A program made the translations under genes and the position numbers. Below, in pieces: positions 44,660-57,589 of a stretch of DNA of 64,000 nt (its first letter is position 1; each line of letters starts with the position of its first letter). The notes under the pieces were generated by a model. That model had not been told where the DNA came from. It saw nothing but the letters and a program-made list of their open reading frames with translations, and made no database searches. This stretch comes from Scatophagus argus (lineage: Eukaryota; Chordata; Actinopteri; Scatophagidae): contig NC_058506.1 in the NCBI RefSeq assembly GCF_020382885.2, forward strand, positions 10,518,318 to 10,582,317. The letters run 5' to 3'.

Positions 44660-46160
44660 ATTGATTTATTCAAGTACAGGTGCAATATATCATAATGAAC
44701 ATAATGTGTTGCTGCTAAAGAGAAAAGCAAAGGACAACTGAAAATTTGTCTGGATGTGATTTGTCTTGTGTCATTTGTTATTCTTTCGTAGTAGTTTAGT
44801 ACATAACACATGCTCCCCTCAAAGTGCCTACTTTGGACTTATTGAACATCAGTTATTTTTTTAACTGTGATATATATTTTTCAGACTTATCAGCCCTGTC
44901 ATTTAATGTCCTATATGGAAACACACTCCATGTAAGCTTGGGAGATGGCTGGATAATTTGTGCAATCTAAGATAATGAAGGTCTAAATTCTGCTTGAAAC
45001 TACTGTCATCGATGTTTTATAATAACATTGACAAAAGAATGTAAATGACCTGTGATGGTAGACCTACAAAGTATTATTACCCATCTCCCCTTGGGTTATA
45101 GAGCCTTATCGAGTTTACCAAGATGTCCGTACAGCTGGCAGCTGTTTTCTGCAGACAGACACAGTTAGCAACTAGCTGGTGAACCCAGTGGACCATTTAG
45201 CAGTTAAAGAGACAGATATTTCCATTGGGAATTGGTAGAGACCACAAACAGAGATAAACCAGTGTGAATATTGGGCTTACATTTAGCTGCTGGCCAAAAA
45301 CACAGCAGCAAATGAACAATAAAGTTGCTTTCTACCAGATGAATGTGAAACAAGTTGTTGTATGCTGACGTGTTCACCATGAATTTAAATGTTGATCATG
45401 CGTCACTGTTGTGTTGACAACTTGTTTGTGCTGCTGTTATGTAGGTTTAAGCTGCTCTACATTTTTTAATTTAAACTGGATCAAATGACTATATGTGATA
45501 AGAAAGGAGTTGTATGCCTTTAGTCCAAGTCATATGACTCCATTCCACACCTCTGCTAATGTGTAAAGGTAGCCGTAACTGTTTGCAAACACATTTGGGC
45601 TTATTGTGTACTTCTTCTGCCCTCATGTGGCTAAATTAAGCAGTTACTGCAGCTTTAAACAAAAACTCTTTGACAATAGGTTGTTTAAATTGCTAAATTT
45701 AATGAAAACATTTTGTATTTACTACAAATTGATTTGTTTTAACTCTTCAGTTTGTTTTTAATAATACTACTCTAAAAAAAAATTTGAAGGGATGTAAATA
45801 AATATCCTGTGAATAAAGATAGTGTATTTGCTCAGCCAAACAAAGACAGCAAAAAGCAAGACGTCCGAGTTGAACATGAAAATTTCTTTTTTTTTTTAAA
45901 AAAAAAAAAAAAAAGCACCCATATTATGGCATCATTTTGTTCTATCAGTGTGTTTTATCATCCGACGACTTAAATCAAAGAGAACTAGTCACTAAAATGT
46001 ATCAACCAAGCGTTAAAATTACATTAGAATTACATGCAGGATACTTGAGAACTACAAAAACATCTGCGCATGCTCTCCTTAGATATCAGGGCTTTGTAGG
46101 GTCTTTGGCTCGTTCATTTAAAGCCATGGATGTGACGTAAGCAGCAGCTAACTGTCCTGC
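44660..46160. other. intergenic region between pcyt1b and the ZDHHC gene
   Basis: AT-rich sequence with no supportable open frame. The only marked structure is a T11-A17 run at 45887-45914, able to fold on itself. The last 100 bases should contain the promoter and 5' untranslated region of the ZDHHC gene. Confidence 0.5.
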
Positions 46161-46167
46161 AGCGATT

Positions 46168-46179
46168 AAAGATGGCGCC
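46168..46179 (+). promoter_or_regulatory. YY1-type motif overlapping the ZDHHC start codon
   Basis: AAAGATGGCGCC matches the YY1 core AAnATGGCG, with the ATG being the start codon of the ZDHHC gene. YY1 sites in this position, just downstream of the transcription start, are a known arrangement at vertebrate housekeeping promoters. Binding here is inference. Confidence 0.4.
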
Positions 46180-49100
46180 CTCTCATGCACTGAAGTGCTG
46201 TAAACGGGCTCTGAACTGGGTACCTGTCCTGTTTATAAACCTTGTTGTCGGCTGGTCTTATTACGCCTATGTTGTGGAGCTCTGTGTCTGTAAGTATGCT
46301 CACTTTAATGAAGTATTTAGTCACCGCGGGGCGGATATCTGCATGTGTTGACAGGTTCTTGGTTGTCAACTTTGATAGGTTATTTGGAGTGAGATTTCGT
46401 ATCATCGCCAGGCTGCACACTGAATGTGTTTAAATCTCAGGACAGACTGACGAATGTCATGTTTCATGAAAGTAATGTACCCTTATGTAGTGTTCATATG
46501 AACTTTTTTCCATTGACAGGAGAGGAAGGACAGTTTCTGGGTAGCCTGTACAGTCGTCATTAATTTTTAATAACGTCATAATGATAACTGTAATGCATCG
46601 GGAAATATTAGATATTACATAGGCAGTAATGTTAAGTTCAGTCTTTTCAAACGGGGCCGAGAGTTAAGTGGAATGAAATAAGAGACAGCAAAACCTTCAT
46701 TTTTGTTTAAATGCGCACTTTGGGTTGTAAATAAACGGGCAAGTAAGCTCTCTCTTTAAGAGCTGTTTCGACATGCATGGATTTTATGTGCCTCATTTTT
46801 GCCTAATTCTGACAGCTTTCAAGTCATAACGTTAATCGTAGTGAGAAATCTGAGGAATCAGATGTTAGACATTGTCTACTAGAATAGGTAAGAAGGGCTT
46901 GAGAAGAATGAAAGTGATTTATATTTTTTATGTGCAAATAATCAAACTACCTTCACCAAAAGACTTATATAATATGTGCCTGCTTATTGCTGTAATTGAC
47001 TTAATTTAATGTCACACAACACAAAAATATGCTCTCATTTAGGATCAGAAAGCGAGATTTTAAAACATGGATCATCCAGCAAAAAATGACTACCTACTTT
47101 AATTTGATCATAATGTCATCATCCAAGTTTAAATTAGTAGGTCTGAAAGTAGTTCACCTTGTATTATCACCTTGTAAGTATTGCTGGCGATTTTGTTGTG
47201 TTTTTGAACAGACACATATTGATCACCAGGCTCACAGTACATCGAGTTTTTTAGTTAGTTTCAGCCTGGAACTGATGACACCATTCTCAGCATGGAGACG
47301 GACTGTAGTTTTGTCTGTAACCCAACGGCTGTGGTCAGGACAGGGACATCCCTGCTGCTTAAACAAAGCTCTCTGTTATGGGTGGGTCACTGCTGGCCGT
47401 GCCAGGCTGCTGCCACATGGTGCGAGAAAGGGGTGGTGTGTGTGTGTGTGTGTGTGTGTGTGGTGGGGGATGTGTTGTCAGGCACTCTCAGGATTTTCAT
47501 TACTAATAACATTTCTTTTTTTCCTTGCCTCATCTAGATACAATCCCAAATAATGCAGAGCGAAGTAAGTGATAATGTGATTCCTCTCGTGTTAATAATT
47601 CATAGCAAATATTATGTCAGAGGTGCCAGTGTAACTGCAAATCAGACTCTTTCTTTCTCTCAACAGTCAGCTACTTGGTCATCTTTCACATTTTCCTCGC
47701 CATGTTTATATGGTCCTACTGGAAAACTATTGGGTCCACGCCAGCCAGCCCCTCAAAAGCAGTAAGTCAAGAGTGTGTGTGAAACTAAGCACTCAAGTTT
47801 TTTTTAAAAGTATTTTTAGGATAGGATTTGGTGTATATATATACATGGGATAAAAATTCATAATTTCCCAAAACATCATTGGTGCACTTTCCCTCACTCC
47901 GGTCTTTTGTCCTCCTCCGGTCAGTTTGGTCTCCCTAGAGCAGAGAAGGAGCTGTACGAGCGAGAGGAACGGGCCGAGAGGCAGCAAGAGGTTCTGAAGA
48001 AAGTGGCGAGGAATTTACCCGTGTATACACGCACGACGGGAGGAGGTGAGTGTTTCCCCACAGCAGCATAACAAACTGTGGACCACCAGGGAAAACTCTG
48101 TTGATGACTGTTTTACTGTTGTCACCGTTACAAGGAAGTAAGATCACAGAGACTTCCTTCATCGTTAACTTTGTGTTTGTTACTCACATGAACAACAAAT
48201 AGGAAATCCAAATGAAATTGCTTAAATGTGTTGCTGCATTGCATCTTCCCCTTTTGGCTGAAAATGCAACAAGTACTCTGTGATTATAGAAAATACTGTA
48301 TGTTTCATGAGGGTTAATTGGACTCAGATGCACCTCATTCTCTCTCTAAACTGCTACTCACTCATCAACAATAATGAATTCGCATGCCTGGTTCCACAGG
48401 GACATTTGAAAAGACACTATAAAATAATCCCCCCCCTCCACACACACACACACACACACACACCACCATCACAGAAATAAGGATTAGAGGTGTATTCTGC
48501 ATGCATTTTTAACACCTTGAAGACTACAATATTCCTGCTCTTTTTCAATGTTTAAACCAAAAACTGACTATGTGTGTGTATGTGTGTGCATGCGTACATT
48601 TGTACACGTGTGTGTTGAGGGAATGGGATGGCAATAGTTAGATAGTAGTACTTCAATAATTCTGCGTTCATTTTCTCTAAATAGCCATCCGATACTGCGA
48701 CCACTGCCAGATAATCAAACCTGACCGCTGCCATCACTGCTCGACCTGTGAGATGTGAGTGTTGTAAACACTGTATAACGTAGGCTCATCACTTTGTAGT
48801 TATGTTTAAAGTGAGTCTCACTTAGACTTTATGCTCTCAGACATCCAAAAGATATAAAACATAAACTGACGCTTCTGGTACCAGAAAGTAAGAATCTGGT
48901 CAGTAAAATGTGTTAATATGTGCAGTAATAGATGGTACAAACAGGATGTATGTTTTCCCTGTTCTCCAAGGTGTGTGCTGAAAATGGACCATCACTGCCC
49001 CTGGTAGGGTTTTATCAATTATTTAAGCAGTTTTTTGGTTCTGTCATGATCTCTATATTCTTTTAAGGAACATGTCGAGAGATGCATGTTCGGTCTCATG

Positions 49101-50635
49101 TTATCCATCGTGTTTTCTTTCAGGGTTAATAACTGTGTTGGATTCTCCAACTACAAGTACTTTGTCTTATTCTTGGCCTATGCCTCACTCTACTGTGCAG
49201 TAATTTGTGCGACAGTCATCCAGTATTTCATCAAATTCTGGACTGTGAGTACTAAAACTTCCTCTTCCTGTTTTCTTTTATAAGTCTGCATGCTCTAGTA
49301 TGTGTGTGCTTGCTGTAGTTGCGGTTTGTTAAAGGTTGTTGTTCTAACATTGTCACTAACCTTGTTTAAACTTTGAAATATTACATCTTGACTTAAATTA
49401 AAAATCAAGTACAGCCAGGTTATGGTGAGGCATGTGATCGGCCACTAAGTTGCATCAGAAGATATTAACCAGCTGGTTTACAGTTGTGTCACAGTTGGGC
49501 ACAAGTGTGTCATGTGATCCCTGATCAGGGGATCCTTTTCTGCATGCTGCAGCTCCAGTTATTTCCAACGAGTATTTTGTGCTATAGCAACAATAATAAG
49601 AAAATAACGATTGTTGCAAAGGTGAGCTGTCCACTCTGAAACTTTTGTTCTTTTTTTTCCTCTCTGAAGAAACAGCTGCCTGACACGCACGCCAAATTCC
49701 ACATCTTGTTTCTGTTTTTCGTGGCAGCCCTGTTCTTCATCAGCATCGTGTCACTTCTCAGCTACCACTTGTGGCTGGTGGGAAAGAATAGGACCACTAT
49801 AGGTAGCTGTAAATTAATCTATCATTTAATTCAGCTTCTGTATTATATCCATATTATGTCCTTTAAAGACACCACTGCCTAACTGTATTTTATGTCCATT
49901 TCCAGAAGCCTTTAGGGCTCCTGTCTTCACGAACGGTCCAGATAAAAACGGGTTTTCTCTCGGCTTCGGCCGAAATGTAGCTGAGGTGTTCGGAGACCAA
50001 GGAAAGTACTGGCTCTTTCCTGTTTTCTCGAGGTGTGTTCCCAACCTGATATAACTGCAACAGTCAATCACCTTAGCAACCCCAAACATAAAAAGAAATA
50101 GGCAATGCTACTGCTATGTCTACACTGAAGAGAAAATAATTGGATGGATTAAAACCCTGAATCCATCCAATACTAACATGTTTACTAATACTGTCTTTAT
50201 CTCTTATTTTACCAGTTTGGGAGATGGACATTCTTTTGTTACAAGATTAGTGCAAATAGATCCTGAGCAAGCAAACAGTATCCTCCAGCAAAATGGCAAA
50301 AGGCAAGTATTGTTTTTTTTTTGTTTGTTTTTTTTTTTTTTAATTTAATCTGTTCCCATTCAGTTCTGTGTGCTGGGTTTTAATCTCTACTGGGACTTTA
50401 ATCACAGCCCTGCTGATGGGGAGACCAAGCCTTGTGTGATGGACAACATACACACAGTGGACAACAGCAAAGAGAAAACTGGTGTGTTGTTGAAGCTCAC
50501 GTTTTCTTTTTGTGCAATACGGCTTGTACGTAAAGTGCTTTTGCAATAACTTTGCTGAGACGTCTCGTGTGTCCTCACTGTTTCCTTTCAGATGGAGGAC
50601 AGGAAGTCTCTGTGGCTATGGAGAGTGAGCCATAG
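46172..50635 (+). CDS. zdhhc2: DHHC palmitoyltransferase, ZDHHC2/15 group
   Basis: This membrane enzyme transfers palmitate to protein cysteines. Exons: 46172-46289, 47538-47564, 47667-47761, 47925-48045, 48685-48754, 48971-49003, 49124-49244, 49670-49802, 49906-50032, 50216-50302, 50408-50481, 50592-50635, for about 340 residues. It has four hydrophobic spans, two before and two after the cysteine-rich domain. That domain reads [18 protein letters not shown], followed by [20 protein letters not shown] with the catalytic DHHC intact. [12 protein letters not shown] block follows. The start MAPS, the [10 protein letters not shown] segment and the [19 protein letters not shown] tail resemble ZDHHC2 more than ZDHHC15, but the two are close and naming is uncertain. 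The tail junction is ambiguous: either a GC donor (AG|gcaagt, 50303) with acceptor at 50407, or a GT donor at 50306 with acceptor at 50363. Both keep frame. The tail ends VAMESEP. Confidence 0.85.
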
Positions 50636-50722
50636 CAGGTTTGTGGACATAACTTGAATACTGTGGATTTTTTGCTGTGGTTTGTCCTTCTCCTGTGCTT
50701 AATTCTACTTTGTTTGCTGTAG

Positions 50723-51770
50723 GTCGCAAGCACATCTGTAAAGAGCTCATCAACTATGATGCCTTAAAGCAGGAGCATCAGCACCTAGAGGAGCCGTCCT
50801 CCACCCTCATCTTTAAACTAGCACCACAACAATACTCTCATCATGTCAACAGAGACTGTACAGTGACCTCATACCTCATGCAACAGTCTGAAGCAGAGGT
50901 GACTCACAGGGTTTGTCTTTGTATTGAGCCAAAGACATTCAAATATTTTCTTAATATTGCATCTGAAAATACTCTGGGACTGCTTTTTGACCCTTGAGCC
51001 AACATATGTCTGCACTGTCTGTGTCTATCTACATGGATTAATCACATTATACTTTGTAATTGGAGAATCTTCCTTTGTCAGTATTAATCACGCATTAATA
51101 ACAAAGCCTGGTTATGTTCGATGTAGTGCAGTCGGAGCTACTAAAGTGAGAATTGTATAACTCGTACAGAATGGTGAAATGCATTTCGACACTGTCATCA
51201 GTGTGATTTTGAACTCCAAGCACAGTGCAATTACTAAGACCAGAAGTCGGTTTTCGAATGGTCTAATTTAGTTTACAGTTTACGTGATTGAAAAAATGTC
51301 AAGGTCTTTCTGTTTACACTTTTAATATATTTATTTTTTACATTTTAAATTTTTTATACTGGTGATATAAGCTTCAAATGTGATGACCAAATCCAGTCCA
51401 TCAAGTTAAAATGGTTTCATCTTATTTTAAATTATTAATTAATAACCAATAGATCTCATATGCGTTATTATAAATGAAATTAACAATTTGTCATTGCACT
51501 GTAAATATTTTAAGCTCATAAATTATTTGCAAAATTGCCTTGCCTTTCAGTGTCTATTGATTTCTTTTTTTTTATGGCTTATTTGTTTTATTCATTTTTT
51601 TAAAAAAGGTATTGACAGTCACATTTGTCCCTTTCATGGCCAGTTCTTTACTACTGTATGTGTCTGTTTTTAAACTAATTAGTCTTGATTTTTAATGTAA
51701 GGATTAAATCTGTTTCCCTTTCTTTCTTTTCCAGTTTGATGATAAGATTTATTTGGAAATTGAGAAATAA
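50723..51770 (+). CDS. two coding-looking exons of unknown product (orphan gene or alternative ZDHHC tail)
   Basis: Exon 50723-50898 has a T-rich acceptor and 58 open codons including LINYDALKQEHQHLEEPSS and KLAPQQYSHHVNRDCTVTSY. It ends QQSEAE|gtgact. Exon 51735-51770 has a T-rich acceptor and encodes FDDKIYLEIEK and a stop. AATAAA follows 20 bases later. The two join in phase, and the pair looks like a genuine C-terminus. I do not recognise the protein. No upstream exons of a separate gene were found. The first exon needs an incoming phase of 1, which the ZDHHC exon ending at 50481 supplies, so an alternative C-terminal tail of that gene is possible. A genuine small gene starting at the ATG at 50677 is the other option. 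Confidence 0.45.
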
Positions 51771-51789
51771 GAGCACAAAATGAAACCCC

Positions 51790-51795
51790 AATAAA
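51790..51795 (+). terminator. polyadenylation signal AATAAA
   Basis: This hexamer lies 20 bases after the stop codon of the orphan terminal exon, and supports that exon being a real transcript end. Confidence 0.55.
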
Positions 51796-52788
51796 ACCGT
51801 TGAATGATGTTACCATAAAGGTCAGGGACGTTTGTGTCCTTGAGTCTGAACCAGGACAGATAAGATGGACTTTATATTCCTTAGATGAAAGAGTAGGTTA
51901 GTGTCATCATAAATGCTCCTCTGTCTCTCCAGGCAGCTCTTTCATTATTTTACATTTCTTTTAGTGATGCACAGCACAGTGTGCGGTTTGCCTGAATGAT
52001 TAGTAGATAATGAACTCAGAGAACCTCACAGAAGTTTAATAACTAAGTTCACTGACTGAACCGAAAATCTAGAGCTACTAATATAGTGAAATCTGTAAGA
52101 TCATTTAATGAGTAAAAATTATTCATGCCGGGTGATCCTTGTTGTTCTCTAACAATAAATGCAATGTAAGAAACTGTGTCATTTGTCATCCTAAACACTG
52201 GTGTACGATGATTTGTTACCAGTTAGACAGATGGACTGACTTTGTTGATTACAGTCACATCTCTTCAAACAATAATCATTACCAGCTTAATGAATTAGTT
52301 CAGATCCATTCAAATGACATATATATTTATATATTTCATAAGGTTTGACACTACTGACATGCTCAGACGAGTATTTGACACTTGTTGACCTTTTGTCTGG
52401 CACAGAGACAATATGAGCAGGAAACAAGATTAGGTGTGTGTGAGTGAGAGGTGAATAACCGAGCTGCCATTCGCCTTCCCATAATAGTACAACAGATAAA
52501 GCCAGAAGAGTCTCCACACACAGCTTTACACACAAAACGTAAACCCTTTTATTACACTCTGTAGCTCTATTGTAAAGGATTATCCAGGATTTTGCAATTG
52601 CAACAAAGGTATCCCAGTTTGATGTAACACTGACATTACTGAGGGATCACTTGTATTTTACAAAAGGTTAACTTCACTCATTTTTATTTCACTCAGTACG
52701 TTAGGATAATCTGAATGAAACATTCAGCCAAATTTAATTTAATCCAACTGCTGATTTTATCCTTTAAAAGCAGTTTTGCAATAAATAT

Positions 52789-53105
52789 TTAAATCCTTTA
52801 CTTCAGTAAAAGTACTAATACCACTCTGTGAAAATGCTCCACTACGTAAAAGTGCTACATAAAGTACATATATACTTATGTTTAAGTATTTACTTAGTTT
52901 ACTCAAGTAAAACTATGTATCATCAACAAAATGTATCAAAGTAAAAGTACTCATTGTGCAGCAAAATGTTCCCTGTCAGTGTTTTACTATTATATGTTAT
53001 GTTTTTGGATGAATATTACCATTGCATTAGTGTTACATTTTGCTGCTGTAGATGTTTAAGGTTCAGCTCATTTTAACTCCTTTTTATACTGTTGGGTTGT
53101 TAAAT
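52789..53105 (-). mobile_element. percomorph-type non-autonomous repeat (MITE-like), copy B, partial
   Basis: This segment runs cctttacttcagtaaaagta, then caaagtaaaagtactcattg, then a block with gcattagtgttac and ctgctgtagatg. In reverse orientation these correspond to words of copy A at 15515-15957. It is diverged and lacks the far end. Non-coding. Confidence 0.5.
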
Positions 53106-53384
53106 CAACAGGAGTACATCATGTTCTGTAAGATCATCATATGTTCGTAGGGTCACCTTTTTTCCCATAGAAATAAACAAGTTTGTTTTTTCCCTCAGTG
53201 TAACGCTCTTATGTCCGACCAACCATATCTTCAACCAACACATTATTTATCTTAATATAATTTATCATTTGTCATAGTCTGAAGATTTGCAGAATGAAGT
53301 AGGGGACACAACACTAATGTAAAAAAAACTAATTTGACTTAGAAGTACTGTAAGTACACTCAAGACATCAAATCCGAATTCGAC

Positions 53385-53890
53385 TATATGTACAAATGTA
53401 TTGGGACACACCTCTTAATCATTGACATGAGGCTGTTTTTCAGAGGTTGGGCTCGGCCTCCTACTTCCAGTGAAGGGAAGTCTTAATGCTTCAGCATCCG
53501 GAGACATTTTGGACAATTGCTACACTGCCAACTTTGAGGCAGCAGCTTGGGAAAGGGCCTTTTCTATTTCCAGTCAATGCAGAACTGTGCCCCAGTGCAT
53601 AAAGCAAAGTCCATGAAGACATGGTTGGATGAGTTTGGTGTGGAAGAGATTGACTGGTCCCCATATAGCCCTGAACTCAACCCCACTGAACACCTTTGGT
53701 ATGAACTGGAAAGGAGATGGCGAGCCAAGCGTTTTTATTCAACATCAGTGCCTTACCTCACTATTGCTCTACTGCATGAATGAGCACAAATTCCCTCAGA
53801 AACACTCTAAAATCTTATGGAAATCCTTCCCAGGAGAGTGGAAGCTGTTATAGCTGCAAAGGGTAGACCAACTTCATATTAATGAAGGAC
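53385..53890 (+). mobile_element. Tc1/mariner-like transposase relic, C-terminal part
   Basis: The frame reads QNCAPVHKAK, TWLDEFGVEEIDWSPYSP and ELNPTEHLWYELERR, then RRVEAVIAAKGRP. This is the typical end of a fish Tc1-family transposase. The second catalytic aspartate of the usual QDNAPVH/HDCAPVH box is replaced by asparagine (QNCAPVH), a stop interrupts the frame after LLHE, and the DNA-binding and first catalytic parts are missing. The left edge (atgtattgggacac) matches words found in a widespread fish element. It is dead and old. Confidence 0.85.
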
Positions 53891-54349
53891 TTTACTTTCA
53901 CCTTACTTTATCTTTTTATTCCCTTTCATATTTACTTGTAAGGAAAAACACACCCTGTCAAAGTTCATCTCTCCTCGCATACTCATTGGGTCTTACCCTT
54001 TTAACTACAACTATGACCTTGATGTTATTTTAATGAGTGTAACAAGTCTGTGAATGAATGAGCGACAGTTACTTATGGAATTTCTCTCATAAAGCTGTGA
54101 ACCTGTCAGGCCACCTTCACTCCTTAAAAAGACACCTGAAGGGTAAAGTACACTTGCTGTTGAATGTGCTACTGCAATTCATCGGCTGACGCTGTAATGT
54201 AAAGGGCAAACAGATTCATTTTACATTTGCAACCTAATGATCAAGTACTTAACTGAAGTCATTTCTACCAGGACGGGCAGGTGAGATCACTTGTCTAGAC
54301 CAGTTTTGAAGTCCATTAGTGAACTTTTCAGGAGGAATATCTGCACACC

Positions 54350-57300
54350 ATGGAGGAAGCCCTCAACATGACTATTGATCCAGCTTGTTTACAAGAACCC
54401 CCGCTGGCTATCGATGTGATCAAGCGTAAGTGAGCCACACAACCACATCCTGCTTGCTGATAAAGTTTCCTTATCAACCAGTCTGAGAATTATGTTTTTG
54501 AAAAAGCTGCTTTCCTACCATATTTTAAGAACATCTTTTAAGCTAAGCAAAATCAGTTTTGTGCTCTTTGCGCCTCCTCTCAAGTGTCTCATATAGCTGT
54601 ACTATACAACAATCTGAACCTCTCTCTCTGTCTCTTACTGTTTTAAATCAGAGCTAGATGTGTTTGAAATGTGCCTGTACTCCATGCTCACCTTCATGTC
54701 CTGCATCTCCCTGCTGCTGTACCTGGATCTGTGCATCTATATTTATAAAAAACTGCCCTACCCCAAGAGGACAACCACGATTTGGATAACTGGTGCAGCA
54801 CCAGTAAGAATTCAAGCCTTTTGTTGTTGTTGCCACTAGAAATATGTTCATCATCAACCGCATTGCTTGTGCAATGAGTTTCAAGAACTCTGCTACACAG
54901 TCCTTTGAAACACATGAAATCTGATTTAAACAGAGAAAAATACACAGAAAAAACAAACTATGCAAAATAAAACTATATATCTATAATATAATAATATAGA
55001 TATATAGTCTATATCTATAATCTATATATCTTTGTTTCAGGTCATTGCCACCATGTCTTGTTTGGGGATGTGGATCCCGAGGGCTGTCATGATCACAGAC
55101 ATGACATCTAACTGGTGTGTTACTACACCTCACTACTAGTACAAAGTATTTAGTCAAATAATGTTTTTTTCATTTGTATTTCTAAAAAGCTGAGATGAGA
55201 GTTGGGGGTTTTCTGTCTGTATACTAGAAAAACTGATAATGAGATCACTGTGTCATTTCAGTGAAATGCAAGCAAAATCTGATCTGTAGTTACAGTTCTC
55301 TCTTATCTGCACTTGCTTCCTTTTCTTACTTTAAACAACAAATGTACCAAAGCTCGATGTCTATTATCTGATAGCTGTGAGCAGTAGCTAGGTTCCACTT
55401 TGCAGTGAACTCACCACTACTGCTATCATGTTTGACATATCAGCTTCTGCGTTATAATAGAAATCCATACATTCCCTTAATTATATTTCTCTGCCTATGG
55501 CTTTGTGTAATTCTATTCAGCTCTACAGACTTTGAAACAGCCAGGCAAATATTGGAAATAGGACATTAGAAAACTTACAATATTTAAGATGATCAGATTG
55601 AACATCAGCTAAATGACAACAGCCTAAAAGCTTTGTATGAACTAGCTGAAGATTACTGTGTACTTTAACCACTTGATGAATCATTACACACACACACACA
55701 CACACACACAGGTGATTCTATTCATCATCAATAAAATCTTTATAGGATTTTGCAGTGACAAGTTTTATGTGGGTTCTACATACAGGACACACAGTACAGC
55801 ATGTTTAACAAATTTTGATTTGTTGTCACGTGTCAAGAGCAGGTATGTTTTTATGTAACAACTAATTAAATATTGAAATTCTCATTTGGGTCCCGACTGC
55901 GGAAATAAAGTACAATACTGTAGAGTGTAGTTTTGGGTATAAACAGTCAACTAATTCACTTTTCTTTCTCTGTGTAGTTATTTTGCAGTCGTGGTGTATA
56001 AAGTTTTAGTTCTGTTAATCGAGGAGTTTGGGGGAAGCAAAGTTTTTCTGACACGGTTTACTGGTAAACCCTTTCGAATCAGCACGGGACCCTGCTGTTG
56101 CTGCTGCCTCTGTTTACCCCGTGTGCTCATGTCAAGGTATCTATACATGTTTGTACAAATACAGTCTGCATATTACTATTCTGTCCTACTCTAATGACTC
56201 AGGCCAGTGTTCTTTTCTTCTCATAAATTAAGATTTTAAAGGTAACTTTATCATGCATTTATATATTATTTATATATTCTTTCTTTATTAACAGCACATT
56301 GTGTTTTGATTGTATACATTTGTAATTGGTTTCTTTTTCTGGATGGGATCATTCAGGTCTTTGCTATTCTGGCTGAAGGTGGGTGCTCTTCAGTATGCAA
56401 TCCTGAAGACAGTGCTGTCTGTCCTCGCTGTAGTGTTGTGGACAAACGGCAACTTTGATCTCTCAGACGTAAGTAATTGAAATCTTTCTTTATTTGTACT
56501 GAAGTAAAATGAAATGACATTAAAAATATCTCTTTGCTTGTCTTTCAGCTAGAGATCACTGGTGCCGCCATTTGGATGAACCCATTCATTGGCGTCCTCA
56601 CTATCACTTCCCTTTGGCCTGTTGCCATCATATTCATGAACACTAACAGCTTCCTTCGCAGCCTCAGTATTATCCCCAAGTATGCCATGTACCAAGTGAG
56701 TCAGCACAGCTAATAGCACATGTACTGGACAAGTTGTATTTATCCTGTGTTTCTTCACTCGACATGATAAAATCTCTCTGTATACTTTAACATTAAAAAT
56801 AGGGACATGAGCTGCTTTGTGCAGCATTTTTAAATCATTAAATTGTTTGAACATACATTTAGTCACACTGGTGAAAGTCCCTCCCACCTTTCTGTGGAAA
56901 AGTATTTTATTGGTTTATGGCTCAGTCAGATAACGTTATTTGTTTGTTGTTTTTTATTTTTTTATTTATTTTTTTATGCATGAAGTTAATCTTCCTTTAT
57001 TTTGCTTTTTGTATACTGTTCTTGCATTTCCATAAAGGAGTGAGTTTGATCCCGGTGATGAAAATTTTTACAACATTCTCCTTTCTTGTAGCTGCACTGG
57101 TTTGATGTCATAAACCCAAACTCATATTGACAAATATCGATTTTTAAAAATGCAACACAGCATGTATTCTGTATGTGCGGTATGTATACACCTGACTATG
57201 CATTGCTTTTCTCCTTAGCTAATACTTGTATTAAGTCAGCTGCAGACATCAATCATTAACATCTTGGCCTTGAATGGAACCATTGCCTGTGCCCCTCCCT

Positions 57301-57395
57301 TCTCTTCTCAAGCTCGTGGCTCCAGTAAGAAACATCTCTGAATGTCTTTCTGCATTAGCTGCTGATGTGTGAAGTGAAGTAATCCATCTGAAATC

Positions 57396-57426
<31 letters not shown>

Positions 57427-57589
57427 AGTGCTAAGTCAGCAGATGATGATCATGGAGATGTTCATCATCAGCCTGGTCAATAGGTTTTTGTACCATCGTA
57501 CATACGACACACTTCCCTCTGAGGCAGATGACAACAACCAGAATCTCATAGTTGATCTGCCGACTACCCTCGTGGAGCAAGATGTCTAA
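54350..57589 (+). CDS. slc51a: organic solute transporter subunit alpha-like (SLC51A family)
   Basis: OST alpha pairs with OST beta at basolateral membranes to export bile acids, conjugated steroids and prostaglandins. Eight exons join in phase: 54350-54425, 54652-54803, 55041-55114, 55978-56136, 56357-56468, 56549-56695, 57219-57324, 57429-57589. They give about 328 residues (human SLC51A has 340). Seven hydrophobic spans are visible. Family markers are PYPKRTTTIWITGAAP, GMWIPRAVMITDMT, the cysteine cluster GPCCCCCLCLPRVLMSR in the loop before the fourth span, and QLQTSIINILALNG. The N-terminus (MEEALNMTIDPACL) has an NMT glycosylation sequon; the C-terminus is acidic and cytosolic in the family. 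The last acceptor follows a (TC)13 tract. A fish paralogue rather than the one-to-one SLC51A orthologue cannot be excluded. Confidence 0.88.
57401..57426 (+). repeat. (TC)13 tract forming an acceptor polypyrimidine tract
   Basis: Thirteen TC units directly precede the AG acceptor of the last slc51a exon. The microsatellite itself serves as the polypyrimidine tract. Confidence 0.95.

Larger units (their letters stand above)
51811..54349. other. intergenic region with repeats, upstream of slc51a
   Basis: No host gene is seen in this AT-rich region. It holds a diverged MITE-like copy (52789-53105) and a Tc1-like relic (53385-53890). The remaining open frames are short and featureless. The slc51a promoter should lie near its right end. 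Confidence 0.55.

Noticed and set aside
46242-46433. Overlapping frame ([12 protein letters not shown]) at the first ZDHHC exon
   Set aside because: Out-of-frame shadow of the ZDHHC coding exon and its intron.
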